Source: Bin5 sp965261695
Lineage (GTDB): Bacteria > Chloroflexota > Anaerolineae > Caldilineales > Caldilineaceae
DNA: 64,000 nt
Assembly: GCA_965261695.1 (NCBI GenBank)
Contig: OZ253474.1
Span: 992,001-1,056,000, forward strand
Direction: 5' to 3'
The notes below the pieces were generated by a model. That model ran no database searches and had not been told where the DNA came from. It was given only the letters and a program-made list of their open reading frames with translations. The position numbers and the translations under genes are program-made. Position 1 is the first letter of the stretch. Every line of letters starts with the position of its first letter. Shown here in pieces: positions 36,816 to 45,542 of the stretch.

Positions 36816-37727
36816 CTACCACGGCATCGTGCGCTTGGTATATTCGCGACCGACACTGGCCGCCTCTTCGGTTGCCGTGCCGATCATCACACCTTCATCA
36901 ATCCGTTCGCGCACATCATGGGGGCGCACGCTGTTGAGGAAGAATATGCTGGCGGCGTCGCAGGCGCCCTTCACGCGCGCGCGGGCCGCGATCATATCAG
37001 GCGGGTAGGGAGCATCGTGGGCATCGGCGTGGCCCAGGCTCATGCCCATGTCGCCCGGTCCCCACTCTGCGAACGCGATCCCCGGCACGGCAGCGCTGGC
37101 TTCGGCATTCTCCAGCGCACGCCGGTTCTCGATCTTCAGGCCGAGCAGAAGCTCGCCGTCCGGATTCAGAGGCCAGACATCGGCTTTCTGGACATATTCC
37201 TGTGGTGAAAGGCCCCAGATGGCCCCGGCCATGGCCTGTCCGCCCGCGCCTCTGCGTCCCTGGGCAAGCGTGATCCCGCCATTTGCAGGCGCATCCGGTG
37301 AGGCAGCGCCGTCCGCGACACCGACCGTATGGACGGGATAGCGGGCGGACTCTACGAACACTCTGACCGCGCCGGGCGTTTCAGCATGGCAGAGCAAAAT
37401 CCCGTGGACGCCCCGCGCCAGGACCTGTTTGACCATCCAGGCGTTGGCCCGCATCACATTCTCGTCGGTGCCGTCGGTGGGCAGCGTGCAGATGACCGCC
37501 GGCGTGCGGTGCCCACTTTTCGTCGTCCCCGCATCGACAAGCCCTCGCATGAATTCCCCCAGCCCGACAGGGTTGAAGGCGCCATGCTCGAACTCCACCA
37601 GCAGGTAGTCGGCCCACGTGTCCCTGTGGGCAACCCCATTCTGATATGTCAATCCACCAGGGACGCCGCTATAGTAGATCGGCTGATCAGCTTCCAACAG
37701 TTCAATCGCTCGGTTGACGCGCGGCAT
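36816..37727 (-). CDS. HpcH/HpaI-type class II aldolase (2-keto-3-deoxy acid aldolase family)
   Basis: 303 residues, TIM-barrel pyruvate aldolase family. DYLLVEFEHGAFNP near residue 42 resembles the family's 'D-x-v-x-i-D-x-E-H' strand; GLKIENRRALENAE and AEWGPGDMGMSLGH carry the metal-site and substrate-site elements. Members such as RhmA and GarL cleave 2-keto-3-deoxy sugar acids to pyruvate and an aldehyde. This fits the enolase-superfamily dehydratases at 19101 and 28667. It lies 51 bases downstream of the second E2 gene on the same strand. An aldolase feeding pyruvate to the complex is a plausible reading, not proven. Confidence 0.85.
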   Translation of the reverse strand: MPRVNRAIELLEADQPIYYSGVPGGLTYQNGVAHRDTWADYLLVEFEHGAFNPVGLGEFMRGLVDAGTTKSGHRTPAVICTLPTDGTDENVMRANAWMVKQVLARGVHGILLCHAETPGAVRVFVESARYPVHTVGVADGAASPDAPANGGITLAQGRRGAGGQAMAGAIWGLSPQEYVQKADVWPLNPDGELLLGLKIENRRALENAEASAAVPGIAFAEWGPGDMGMSLGHADAHDAPYPPDMIAARARVKGACDAASIFFLNSVRPHDVRERIDEGVMIGTATEEAASVGREYTKRTMPW

Positions 37728-37778
37728 AGGCGGCTCCCACTTCTTAGTAACTGCGTCGATCTCGACGCGAGAGAGCAG

Positions 37779-39062
37779 CTACAACGCCCGCAGCGGCTCT
37801 TCGATCAGACCCACCAGTGCATTCAGAAACTGTGCCGCGCGCACGCCGTCAACCGCGCGATGATCGCAGGACAGGGTCAGAGTCATCATCGGACGCACAG
37901 CCGGTTGCCCGTCCACCGCCACGACGCGGTCGGCGATGCGGCCCACCGCCAGGATCGCGGCCTGGGGCGGGTTGACAATCGCGTTGAAGGCATCCACCCC
38001 ATACATGCCCAGATTGCTGATCGTAAACGTCCCGCCGGCAAAGTCGTCGGGCTGCAATCGACCGTTGTTGGCGCCTGCAACCAGTTCGGCCCTGCGCGCG
38101 GCGATGTCCTCCACCGGCAAGCGGTCGGCGTGATGTACCACCGGCACCAGCAGCCCCGCTTCAACTGCAATCGCCAGGCCGATGTTGATATCCGGATTGG
38201 TGACAATCGCGCCGTCCTGCCAGAAAGCGTTGAGGCGGGGGAAGCGGGCCAGCGACAGCGCCGCCAGCTTAGTCAGCAGGTCCGTGTATGTGATCTTGGC
38301 CCCGTCTGCCGCATCGCCGGCAACAAGACTGCGCCAGTTCATCAGTTGGCCTGCGTCGACCTCGCGCACCAGATAGAAGTGGGGCGCGCTGTTCCAGCTT
38401 TCCGTCAGGCGTTGGGCCATGATCTGCCACATGCGCGAGACCGGCTGCTGTTCAACTTCCCTGATGGCAGGCGCAGCGGGCGTTTCGGCCGCTGCCAGCG
38501 GCACATCCGCGGCCAGTACAGCGCCTTGCGGACCGCTGCCTGCCAGTGATGCCAGTTCGATGCCCCGTTCCCGCGCCAGCCGCCGCGCCTTTGGCGACGC
38601 CAGCACGCGGGCGCCGGAGCCTACGGAGCGAATATGAGCCTCCACGTCTTCTTTGGAGATGCGCCCTCCGACAGCCGGCACCTCTGACAGATCGATGCCG
38701 TGTTCCGCGGCAATGCGCGCGGCGACTGGGCTGGAGGCGCGGCTCTCTGGTGACGGGGAGGCAACCGGTCCATCCGTCTTGGCGGCTGCCTGCGCCGGCG
38801 TAGAACGGACGGGAAGCTCCTCCCCTTCAGCGGCGATAAGGCCAATCACCTGGCCGACCGGAATCTCATCGCCTTCCTGGGCGGTCACAGCCGTCAGCAT
38901 CCCGGTGGCGGGCGCTTCAACCTGCACGTCCACCTTGTCGGTCGCCACCTCCATGAGCGGCTCACCGGCCTGAACCATCTCACCTTCCTTTTTCAGCCAG
39001 CGCAACAAGATACCTTCGTCCTGCGCCATCCCCAACGCCGGCATAATCACTTCTTTGGGCAT
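37779..39062 (-). CDS. 2-oxoacid dehydrogenase E2, second set, with two E3-binding domains
   Basis: 427 residues. The lipoyl domain has Lys43 in ATDKVDVQ; two peripheral-subunit-binding domains follow (ARIAAEHGIDLSEVPAVGGR and ASPKARRLARERGIELASL); the catalytic domain ends in DHRAVDG. AAAGGGG precedes the ATG at 39062, and the start lies 44 bases after the E1 beta stop. As in the first set, no E3 gene follows. The domain order equals that of 24295-25665, but sequence identity looks moderate, so the two sets are old paralogues that may serve different 2-oxoacids. Confidence 0.92.
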   Translation of the reverse strand: MPKEVIMPALGMAQDEGILLRWLKKEGEMVQAGEPLMEVATDKVDVQVEAPATGMLTAVTAQEGDEIPVGQVIGLIAAEGEELPVRSTPAQAAAKTDGPVASPSPESRASSPVAARIAAEHGIDLSEVPAVGGRISKEDVEAHIRSVGSGARVLASPKARRLARERGIELASLAGSGPQGAVLAADVPLAAAETPAAPAIREVEQQPVSRMWQIMAQRLTESWNSAPHFYLVREVDAGQLMNWRSLVAGDAADGAKITYTDLLTKLAALSLARFPRLNAFWQDGAIVTNPDINIGLAIAVEAGLLVPVVHHADRLPVEDIAARRAELVAGANNGRLQPDDFAGGTFTISNLGMYGVDAFNAIVNPPQAAILAVGRIADRVVAVDGQPAVRPMMTLTLSCDHRAVDGVRAAQFLNALVGLIEEPLRAL

Positions 39063-39106
39063 GTCATTCCCCTTTCGGCGGTCACCCCTGGCAGGTTTGT
39101 GTCGCG

Positions 39107-40135
39107 TCAGCCGCACATGGCCTTGGCCGTTTCGACCACAGTATCCGCGCTGGGGATCGTCAGATCTTCCATAGCAGGCGAGAACGGCACCGGCACATTC
39201 ATCGCGCCAATGCGCTTGACCGGGGCGTCCAGATAGTAAAATGCGCCGTCAGCGATGACCGCGGCAAGCTCACCCGTAACTCCGTACTGCTGACAGCCCT
39301 CGTCCACTACCAGCGCCCGGCTGGTCTTCTTGGCTGATCGGATCAGCGTCTCAGCGTCCAGGGGAGATGTCGTGCGGGGATCGATCAACTCTGCGCTGAT
39401 GCCAACCTCAGCCAGCTTTTCCACCGCCTCCAACGCCACGTAGACCATCGAACTGGTCGCAACGATTGTGATGTCCTCGCCCGTGCGCTTCACATCCGCC
39501 TGGCCCAAGGGTAGAACGTACTCCTCCTCCGGCACCGGCCCCTTCTCCTGATAGAGCGTCTTGTCTTCGAAAATAATCACCGGATTGTCGTCGCGGATGG
39601 CGCTCTTCATCAGCCCTTTGGCGTCGTACGGCGTAGCGGGAACGGCCACCTTCAGGCCGGGGATGTGGCTGAAGAGCGCATGCAGAGATTGGCTGTGCTG
39701 AGCCGCGGAGCGGCGGCTGGCACCCAGGGTCGTGCGCAGGACCATGGGCACATTCAGCTTCCCGCCGGACATGTAGTGGGTCTTGGCCGCCTGGTTGATC
39801 AACTGATCCATCACCAGGGTCGTAAAGTCGCCGAACATGATGTCCACGATCGGTCTCATGCCAGTGATGGCCGCGCCCACACCGATACCCGCGATGCCCG
39901 CCTCCGAAATAGGCGAGTCGATGACCCGGTCGGCGCCGAACTCGTCCAACAGGCCCACCAGAACCTTGAAGACAGAGCCTGCCTCGGCCACATCTTCACC
40001 GATGACAAAGACACGCTCGTCGCGGGCCATCTCTTCGGCGATCGCCTCGCGAATCGCCTGGCCAAAGGTGATTTCACGCTCACCCGGCGCGTAGATGGCC
40101 GGGCTGCAACGAATTCCGTTCTCAAGCGTAGACAT
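39107..40135 (-). CDS. 2-oxoacid dehydrogenase E1 beta subunit, second set
   Basis: 342 residues. ITFGQAIREAIAEEMARDER, GEDVAEAGSVFKV, DSPISEAGIAGIGVGAAITG and VDEGCQQYGVTGELAA are typical E1 beta elements. The ATG at 40135 lies inside the end of E1 alpha (14-base overlap), preceded by GAGGTG, so the two are translationally coupled. The first 25 residues (STLENGIRCSPAIYAPGERE) form an extension that the paralogue at 23302 lacks. Confidence 0.92.
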   Translation of the reverse strand: MSTLENGIRCSPAIYAPGEREITFGQAIREAIAEEMARDERVFVIGEDVAEAGSVFKVLVGLLDEFGADRVIDSPISEAGIAGIGVGAAITGMRPIVDIMFGDFTTLVMDQLINQAAKTHYMSGGKLNVPMVLRTTLGASRRSAAQHSQSLHALFSHIPGLKVAVPATPYDAKGLMKSAIRDDNPVIIFEDKTLYQEKGPVPEEEYVLPLGQADVKRTGEDITIVATSSMVYVALEAVEKLAEVGISAELIDPRTTSPLDAETLIRSAKKTSRALVVDEGCQQYGVTGELAAVIADGAFYYLDAPVKRIGAMNVPVPFSPAMEDLTIPSADTVVETAKAMCG

Positions 40136-41114
40136 GATTATGCACCTCGCTATCATTGGGAAATGGCGCCTCAAGGGCGAAGGCGACTGCCTCGTCAACG
40201 GCCGTCTTCACGTCCTCCTGGATGCGCTCGAAGACGTGCGCTTCCGTTTGTTTGCTCTTCAACAACCAGTCTTCCAGGATCTTGACAGGATCCCGCTTGG
40301 CCCACTCCGCTTCCTCTTCGCGCGTGCGGTAGGGGCGGTCGATATCGCCGACGTGATGCCCGTGGAAACGATAGGTGTCGCAGACGATGAAGGCCGGCCC
40401 GCCCCCTTTACGCGCCCGGTCAACCAGGAGACGGGCAGTGGCATGGACCGTGCGAATGTCCTGGCCGTCAATCCCCAGCGCGTGGACGCCGAATGCTGTG
40501 GCGCGACCGATCATCGTGCCGGCCGCGGTCTTTGAGTTGTGCGTGTACTCGCCGTACTGATTGTTCTCGCACACATAGATGACCGGCAGTTTCCACAGTT
40601 GCGCCATGTTCATCGACTCGTATAAAAGACCCTGGCCCAGTGCGCCGTCGCCGAAAAAGCAAACGGCCACCTGATCCGTTCCCCGCAACTTGATCGACAT
40701 GCCCGCGCCGGTGGCGATACCTGAGCTGCCGCCGACGATTCCATTGGCTCCCAGATTGCCGGTCTCCTGATCGGCGATGTGCATTGAGCCGCCTTTGCCC
40801 CGGCAGTAGCCGGCCTCCTTGCCCAACAGTTCGGCGAACATCTTGTCCAGCACCGCGCCTTTGGCCAGGCAGTGGCCGTGCCCCCGGTGCGTGCTGGTGA
40901 TGTAGTCGTCCTGCCGCAACGCCTCACAGATGCCGACGGCGATCGCCTCCTCGCCGATGTACAGATGGGCGATGCCCGGCATTCGCGCGCTGGTGTAGAG
41001 TTCGTTGGCCGCCTCCTCAAAAGTCCGAATCTTGATCATCTGCTCGTAGGCGTGGAGCCAGTGTTCGGCATCCAGTTCCGCTTCGTTCAGGTTGTTTCCG
41101 TTTGTCTCGGTCAT
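40122..41114 (-). CDS. 2-oxoacid dehydrogenase E1 alpha subunit, second set
   Basis: 330 residues. The ThDP motif spans GDGALGQGLLYESMN to ENNQYGEYTH; IGEEAIAVGICEALRQDDY and STHRGHGHCLAKGA match the family. NNQYGEYT resembles acetoin-dehydrogenase alpha subunits, so acetoin or pyruvate is a reasonable substrate guess. GGGGGTG precedes the ATG at 41114. It lies 32 bases after the SDR gene. The set order on this strand is SDR, E1 alpha, E1 beta, E2, aldolase, peptidase; the first set also has an SDR directly before E1 alpha. Confidence 0.92.
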   Translation of the reverse strand: MTETNGNNLNEAELDAEHWLHAYEQMIKIRTFEEAANELYTSARMPGIAHLYIGEEAIAVGICEALRQDDYITSTHRGHGHCLAKGAVLDKMFAELLGKEAGYCRGKGGSMHIADQETGNLGANGIVGGSSGIATGAGMSIKLRGTDQVAVCFFGDGALGQGLLYESMNMAQLWKLPVIYVCENNQYGEYTHNSKTAAGTMIGRATAFGVHALGIDGQDIRTVHATARLLVDRARKGGGPAFIVCDTYRFHGHHVGDIDRPYRTREEEAEWAKRDPVKILEDWLLKSKQTEAHVFERIQEDVKTAVDEAVAFALEAPFPNDSEVHNHVYA

Positions 41115-41146
41115 AGCGTCACCCCCATGATGTAAAAGCAGGAAAC

Positions 41147-41953
41147 TTACCAATGCATGACCCAGCCACTGTCCACGTTGATGGCCTGGCCGGTTATACT
41201 GCGGGCGTGCTCTGAGGCTAGAAAAACAACTGTGGCCGCGATCTCCTCCTGGGAGGTCAGACGACCCAATACGGCCAACCGCCCGATCTTCTCCTTACAC
41301 CACTCTTCGTAGCTTGGTCTTTCGTCCTCCGGCAAGTCGGCGGTCGAGAACTTGTGGATACGCCTCTGGAGCGGCGTATCGACCATGCCGGGGCAGATGG
41401 CGTTGGCGCGTATATTGTAGGCGGCAAAGTCCTTGGCCGCAATCTGCATGAAGCTGAGCACCGCGGCCTTGGAGACGCTGTACGGTGGATCGGTCTGGGA
41501 GCCGATTTGCCCCGCCACGGAAGAAAAGAAAAGAAAAGTGCCCTGCCGCCTGGCGATCATCGGCGCGTAGAAGGCATGGGCCGTGTTGACCGCGCCCAGC
41601 AGGTTGACCTCGTGGACGCGTGGCCAGTCCGACGGTTCCAGGTTCCAGAACGGGAAGCCGCCCTTGCCCGAATCGATGCCGACGGTAAAGACCACGTGGC
41701 GCACCGGCCCCAGTTCCTCCTCGACGCGCGCTGCGGCTGCTTTCAGGGCGGCAAAGTCGGTCACGTCCACCAGTTCCGAAAGCGTCGCCACGCCCTGCGC
41801 GGCCGCCTCCTGCGCCACGTCCACCGCGACCGGATCGCGGTCGAGCAAGGCAACCTTCGCGCCCTCTGCCGCGAATGTATTTACGATCATCCTGCCCATC
41901 CCGTTGGCCCCGCCGACGACGACGGCGACTTGGCCTGCAAGTTCCAGATTCAT
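41147..41953 (-). CDS. SDR-family oxidoreductase
   Basis: 268 residues with an intact active site: VGGANGMGR coenzyme motif near residue 13, serine in FFSSVAGQ, and YSVSK with catalytic Tyr and Lys. The C-terminal SITGQAINVDSGWVMHW is typical. AAGGGAACACC precedes the ATG. It heads the minus-strand E1/E2 operon, the same relative position as the lysine-less SDR at 21433 in the other set. It probably oxidises a sugar-acid intermediate, or a diol such as 2,3-butanediol if the complex uses acetoin. Confidence 0.9.
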   Translation of the reverse strand: MNLELAGQVAVVVGGANGMGRMIVNTFAAEGAKVALLDRDPVAVDVAQEAAAQGVATLSELVDVTDFAALKAAAARVEEELGPVRHVVFTVGIDSGKGGFPFWNLEPSDWPRVHEVNLLGAVNTAHAFYAPMIARRQGTFLFFSSVAGQIGSQTDPPYSVSKAAVLSFMQIAAKDFAAYNIRANAICPGMVDTPLQRRIHKFSTADLPEDERPSYEEWCKEKIGRLAVLGRLTSQEEIAATVVFLASEHARSITGQAINVDSGWVMHW

Positions 41954-42161
41954 GGTGTTCCCTTAATTCGATGTGCGGTCGCCTCGTTAAATAGTGCAAC
42001 GTTAACAAGAGTCAGAAGAGTCTACTGTTTGACGCGTCTAAGGCAGCGTCCTGTATATTCTGGGCCATCATTACAACCGGTCAAACAATGAGATTGGTGG
42101 CAATTCAGCCCTTTTCCCTTGGGCAACTACTCGCTATCTGTTGCATGACTCATCGAACACC

Positions 42162-42488
42162 TCAAAGATACTCTACCCGACCCTTCATTTCCTCCATTTC
42201 CAGCACTAGGAAGATCAACGTCAAACCATGGATGATCTCACCAGCAGTACTTTCTTGGGTTGTATAAACAATCCCTGCGTGATCCGAGGCCGCCGCCAAA
42301 CGGAGAAAGTCACTATCCTGAGTGAAAATGACTCGTCCTTCCCTTCGCCCTCTCTCCAAATGTTCTTCGTCTGATGCACCAAGTGTTCCTGCCTCTGGAG
42401 CAGTAAGTACATCTATATTTCTTCTGCGAAGACCTCTCACGACGGCTCTTGATACGTGCTCATCCATATAAAACTTAATCTTCGCCAT
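42162..42488 (-). CDS. DUF5615 PIN-like protein, probable toxin
   Basis: 108 residues. KIKFYMDEHVSRAVVRGLRR at the start and FTQDSDFLRLAAASDHAGIV in the middle are the DUF5615 signatures: an acidic DEH site and a TxDxDF site similar to PIN-domain nucleases. The ATG at 42488 overlaps the DUF433 gene by 14 bases. DUF5615 genes usually follow DUF433 genes and are regarded as toxin-antitoxin-like pairs. Toxicity here is inferred from the family only. Confidence 0.85.
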   Translation of the reverse strand: MAKIKFYMDEHVSRAVVRGLRRRNIDVLTAPEAGTLGASDEEHLERGRREGRVIFTQDSDFLRLAAASDHAGIVYTTQESTAGEIIHGLTLIFLVLEMEEMKGRVEYL

Positions 42489-42792
42489 TTTGCATTTGCT
42501 GTTGAAGCTTTTCCAGCAACCTCGAAGGCGTCTGCTGTCGCAAGGCTTCGACAAATGCCTGATCTTCTTCCATCGAATGGTCGATCTCTGCGCGATGATC
42601 GTAATAATAGGCCAGAGCCGCATACACGTCAGCCAGTGTAAGTTCGTATTCTGCGGCGATCTCGTCGGCGCACTTGCCCATGCGCTCGTGCCAGATCACG
42701 ATATTCTCTACGGTGATCCGATGTCCAGCAATACGTGGCTTCCCGCCCACTATACCAGGCGTAATTTCAATGTGTTGGTCTAATGATTCCAT
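42475..42792 (-). CDS. DUF433 protein, probable antitoxin
   Basis: 105 residues. HIEITPGIVGGKPRIAGHRI and VENIVIWHERMGKCADEIAA, then YELTLADVYAALAYYYDH are the DUF433 signature, a small winged-helix-like DNA-binding fold. The C-terminal 35 residues (SMEEDQAFVEALRQ onward) form a charged tail likely to bind the partner. AGGA lies 7 bases before the ATG at 42792. First gene of the pair with the DUF5615 gene at 42162. The pair is isolated between two catabolic operons and somewhat AT-richer than they are. Confidence 0.88.
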   Translation of the reverse strand: MESLDQHIEITPGIVGGKPRIAGHRITVENIVIWHERMGKCADEIAAEYELTLADVYAALAYYYDHRAEIDHSMEEDQAFVEALRQQTPSRLLEKLQQQMQNGED

Positions 42793-42904
42793 TTCAGTTT
42801 CCTATGTCCTCATTCGGACTGCGTTAGTCGACGGGTAGAAATACCCTATCACAGGCCGAAGCGCCAGGCTTAGCGAATCAAGAACAGCAAAATGACAACC
42901 AATG

Positions 42905-43966
42905 TCAAGGATCCGCCCCCGTGCGGTTCGCCTGCGCACGCGGCGTCAGGTCGAACTGCGTCTCATGGCCGTCGAAGAAGCGTTCCAGTTCGTCGACCAT
43001 CAGCGTAAAGAAGTCTTGCTGCGCGGTCGGGCCCCCGTATGAGCCGATGTGAGGACTGAGGAAAACGTTGGGCAGTTGCAGAATCTCGCTGTCGGGCGGT
43101 ACAGGCTCCGGGTCGAAGACATCCAGCCCGGCGACGATATCGCCTTGCTTTAGCCGTTCGATCAGCGCCGCCGAGTCGGTTACTTTGCCGCGCGAAACGC
43201 TGACAAAAACGGTGCCAGGGCGCAGGCGGGACAACTCCGCCTTGCCAAGCATCCCTTCGGTCTTGGGCGTGTGCGGCACCAGACAGACGACAACATCGCA
43301 GGAAAGTACATTCTCCAGGCTCGTCTGCAAAAAACCCAGCGCCTCCGGCAACTCCTGCGGCAGATAGGGATCGTGTACCCAGATTTCCGTCTCGAACGCG
43401 CGCAGAAAACTGATCAAGCGCCGACCCATGTGACCGCAGCCGATCAACCCCACCCGACGGCCCCACAACACGCCCGGCATCCCCTCCATCAGCGACCGTT
43501 CAGCCGCTGTCTGGCCGGCGATCATCCTGCGAAAGTGCCCGCCGCCGTTGCGCAGGCTGACGAGTATCATCGCCAGCGCCCACTCCGACACCGGATAGGA
43601 GGAGGCATTGGTCGTGTCGACGGTGCGGATGCCGTGCGCCCAGGCCGCGTCGAGATCGATGCGGCTGGCGAAACGATCACCTTCCATCTCGCCGATAAAC
43701 TTTAACGTCGGCGCACTGTCGAGCAGATGCGCGGTCAGCGTCGGCGCGCCCCAGCAGACGACCAGCGCGTCGCGCCCGGGCAGCCTTTCCGCCAGCCGGG
43801 CGGCGTCCTCAGGATCGGTGTTCGTATCGTAGATGCCTCCCCCTTCGCAGGGGAACCATTCCCAGTCGGCCATTGATTCGAGGCGGAGAAGGTCCTGCGA
43901 GGCCAAATGGTTATGGCGGACGTTGGCGTCGAATGCCAGCAGGACGCTGGGTCGATTGTCAGTCAT
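42905..43966 (-). CDS. D-isomer-specific 2-hydroxyacid dehydrogenase
   Basis: 353 residues. Rossmann motif GLIGCGHMGRRLISF, catalytic Arg in VSVSRGKVTDSAAL, Glu in DVFDPEPVPPD and His in LSPHIGSYG. The N-terminal lid reads VLLAFDANVRHNHLASQDLL. The ATG at 43966 is 25 bases after the isomerase stop; an in-frame TTG at 43981 is possible. It is the last gene of a tight minus-strand operon with a TIM-barrel isomerase, a beta-propeller protein and an Ldh_2 dehydrogenase. Substrate unknown. Confidence 0.88.
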   Translation of the reverse strand: MTDNRPSVLLAFDANVRHNHLASQDLLRLESMADWEWFPCEGGGIYDTNTDPEDAARLAERLPGRDALVVCWGAPTLTAHLLDSAPTLKFIGEMEGDRFASRIDLDAAWAHGIRTVDTTNASSYPVSEWALAMILVSLRNGGGHFRRMIAGQTAAERSLMEGMPGVLWGRRVGLIGCGHMGRRLISFLRAFETEIWVHDPYLPQELPEALGFLQTSLENVLSCDVVVCLVPHTPKTEGMLGKAELSRLRPGTVFVSVSRGKVTDSAALIERLKQGDIVAGLDVFDPEPVPPDSEILQLPNVFLSPHIGSYGGPTAQQDFFTLMVDELERFFDGHETQFDLTPRAQANRTGADP

Positions 43967-43991
43967 TCGAAATGCTCTCAATTTAACGCCT

Positions 43992-44810
43992 TCAGTTGTG
44001 CCACAACTCCTTGACGTACTTTATCGCCCGCCGGAAACCATCCTCGCCGCTCTTGCTGGCCTCTTCCACTGAGATCCAACCGTCGAAACCGGCGGCCCGC
44101 AAGTGGTCGAAGATCGCAATCAGGGGCGTAACCCCACTCCCAATCAGGACCGGCTCGAAATCGCCCACCCGTCGAATGTCGCTGACATGGACGGCGGCCA
44201 CGCGCGGCAAGACTTGCTCCAGCACCGCCAACGGATCATCACCGACCGCCAGCAGATTGGCCGTATCGAAAAGGAGTTTCAGCCCGCTGTCCGCTGTGCG
44301 CGCACAGATTTCCAGGAAGACCGGCGCCGTCTGTGAAAAATCGAAATACGTCCAGACGTAGCCGATGGCATGATTCTCGTAGACGAGCGTGACACCGGCA
44401 GCATTCGCCTCGTCCACCCACGCGCACAGCCCATCGGAGGCCCAGCCAACACCGTCGGCCTGCGCCACACCCGGATGCCTCTGCCCCGCGGTGACGCGCA
44501 GGAAATCAACGCCCAGCCGTGCGGCCGCATCGACATAGCGGCGCAGTTCCTGCCGATGGCGCTGCCGCTCCGCCGCGTCCGGGTGGGTGAAATCTGTGTA
44601 GGTTACCATGCCGGCGATGACGACGCCCGCATCCTGCGCCTGCCGCCGCAACCCATCCAGGTAGACGCTGTCCAGCGAGTCCAGATGGGCGACGCTGATG
44701 TCGGCGCCGTCCAGGTCGAGCGCGGCGGCCAATCGGAACCAGTCTGCCAGCGTCAACGCCCCATTGCTGATGTCAGGGTATAGAGAGGCAGGCAGGCAGG
44801 AAAACGACAT
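43992..44810 (-). CDS. Sugar phosphate isomerase/epimerase-like TIM-barrel protein
   Basis: 272 residues of the xylose-isomerase-like/AP-endonuclease 2 fold. The metal ligands are visible in order: Glu in LVYENHA, Asp in LLFDTANL, His in AVHVSDIR and Glu in SVEEASKSG. Members include tagatose 3-epimerase, IolE/IolI and hydroxypyruvate isomerase. The ATG at 44810, with GGGGAG upstream, starts 4 bases after the stop of the beta-propeller gene. With flanking dehydrogenases it probably handles an inositol- or sugar-acid-type intermediate. Confidence 0.85.
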   Translation of the reverse strand: MSFSCLPASLYPDISNGALTLADWFRLAAALDLDGADISVAHLDSLDSVYLDGLRRQAQDAGVVIAGMVTYTDFTHPDAAERQRHRQELRRYVDAAARLGVDFLRVTAGQRHPGVAQADGVGWASDGLCAWVDEANAAGVTLVYENHAIGYVWTYFDFSQTAPVFLEICARTADSGLKLLFDTANLLAVGDDPLAVLEQVLPRVAAVHVSDIRRVGDFEPVLIGSGVTPLIAIFDHLRAAGFDGWISVEEASKSGEDGFRRAIKYVKELWHN

Positions 44811-44814
44811 CGCG

Positions 44815-45522
44815 CTACGACTCCCCAATCGCAACAACCCATCCGGACGACGCGTCGCAGTAGAGGAAGCGGCTATCGGCGTCGGCGCTCAAGCCGTGCG
44901 GCTCCGGTTCACATTCCGGCACAGTGATACGCTCCAACTCCGCGCCGTCGGCCACGCTCAACTTCACGATCACCCGGTCGCCGGTATGCACGACCCACAC
45001 GCCGTCCTCCACCCGCACGACGCCATGGGCGCGCGCATAGGGCAGGGGGATGACATGCTGTACCGACCAATCGCTGATGCGCACTTGGCTCAGCGTCTGG
45101 CTTTCGAGTGTCGTCAGCCACAGGTGGCCCTTTTCGATGTTGTCGTATTCGATGCCGTGCGTGCCGCCGCCGTTGGGCAGCGGGTGACGGGAGATGGTCT
45201 CGCCGCTTGCCGGGTCTACCCGCAGGATCTCGCCCATCGACTTGCCCGCATCCTTTGCACGCGACGGTCGCCACTGGCCGGCGGAACCATTGGCCGCCAG
45301 CCACAGGCTGCCCTCGCCCCAGGCCATGCCGCTCGTATTGGAAGAGTCGCTGCTGATGTCGCGAATCATCTTGGGCACGCCGTAGTATTCCAACGCGCCG
45401 GCGCGTTCAACCAGCATCAACCGGTCGGTGATCTGATCGACGATCCAAAGGCCGTCATCCGTCACCTGCAGGCCATTTGGCACGGCGTAGGGCGCACGAA
45501 ACAGTTTGGTGTAGGTTTTCAT
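44815..45522 (-). CDS. Vgb/SMP-30-like beta-propeller protein
   Basis: 235 residues with repeated blades: GLQVTDDGLWIVDQITDRLM, GMAWGEGSLWLAANGSAGQW, GTHGIEYDNIEKGHLWLTTL and GVVRVEDGVWVVHTGDRVIV. It shares the opening (VPNGLQVTDDGLWIVDQ against QPNGLQASADGLWCIDQ) and length with the protein at 10390, so the two are paralogues. No signal peptide. AAGGCGATG precedes the ATG. Being second in an operon with an Ldh_2 dehydrogenase, isomerase and hydroxyacid dehydrogenase suggests a lactonase-like or sensor role, which is inferred. Confidence 0.72.
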   Translation of the reverse strand: MKTYTKLFRAPYAVPNGLQVTDDGLWIVDQITDRLMLVERAGALEYYGVPKMIRDISSDSSNTSGMAWGEGSLWLAANGSAGQWRPSRAKDAGKSMGEILRVDPASGETISRHPLPNGGGTHGIEYDNIEKGHLWLTTLESQTLSQVRISDWSVQHVIPLPYARAHGVVRVEDGVWVVHTGDRVIVKLSVADGAELERITVPECEPEPHGLSADADSRFLYCDASSGWVVAIGES

Positions 45523-45542
45523 GTCATCGCCTTGCAAATCGG

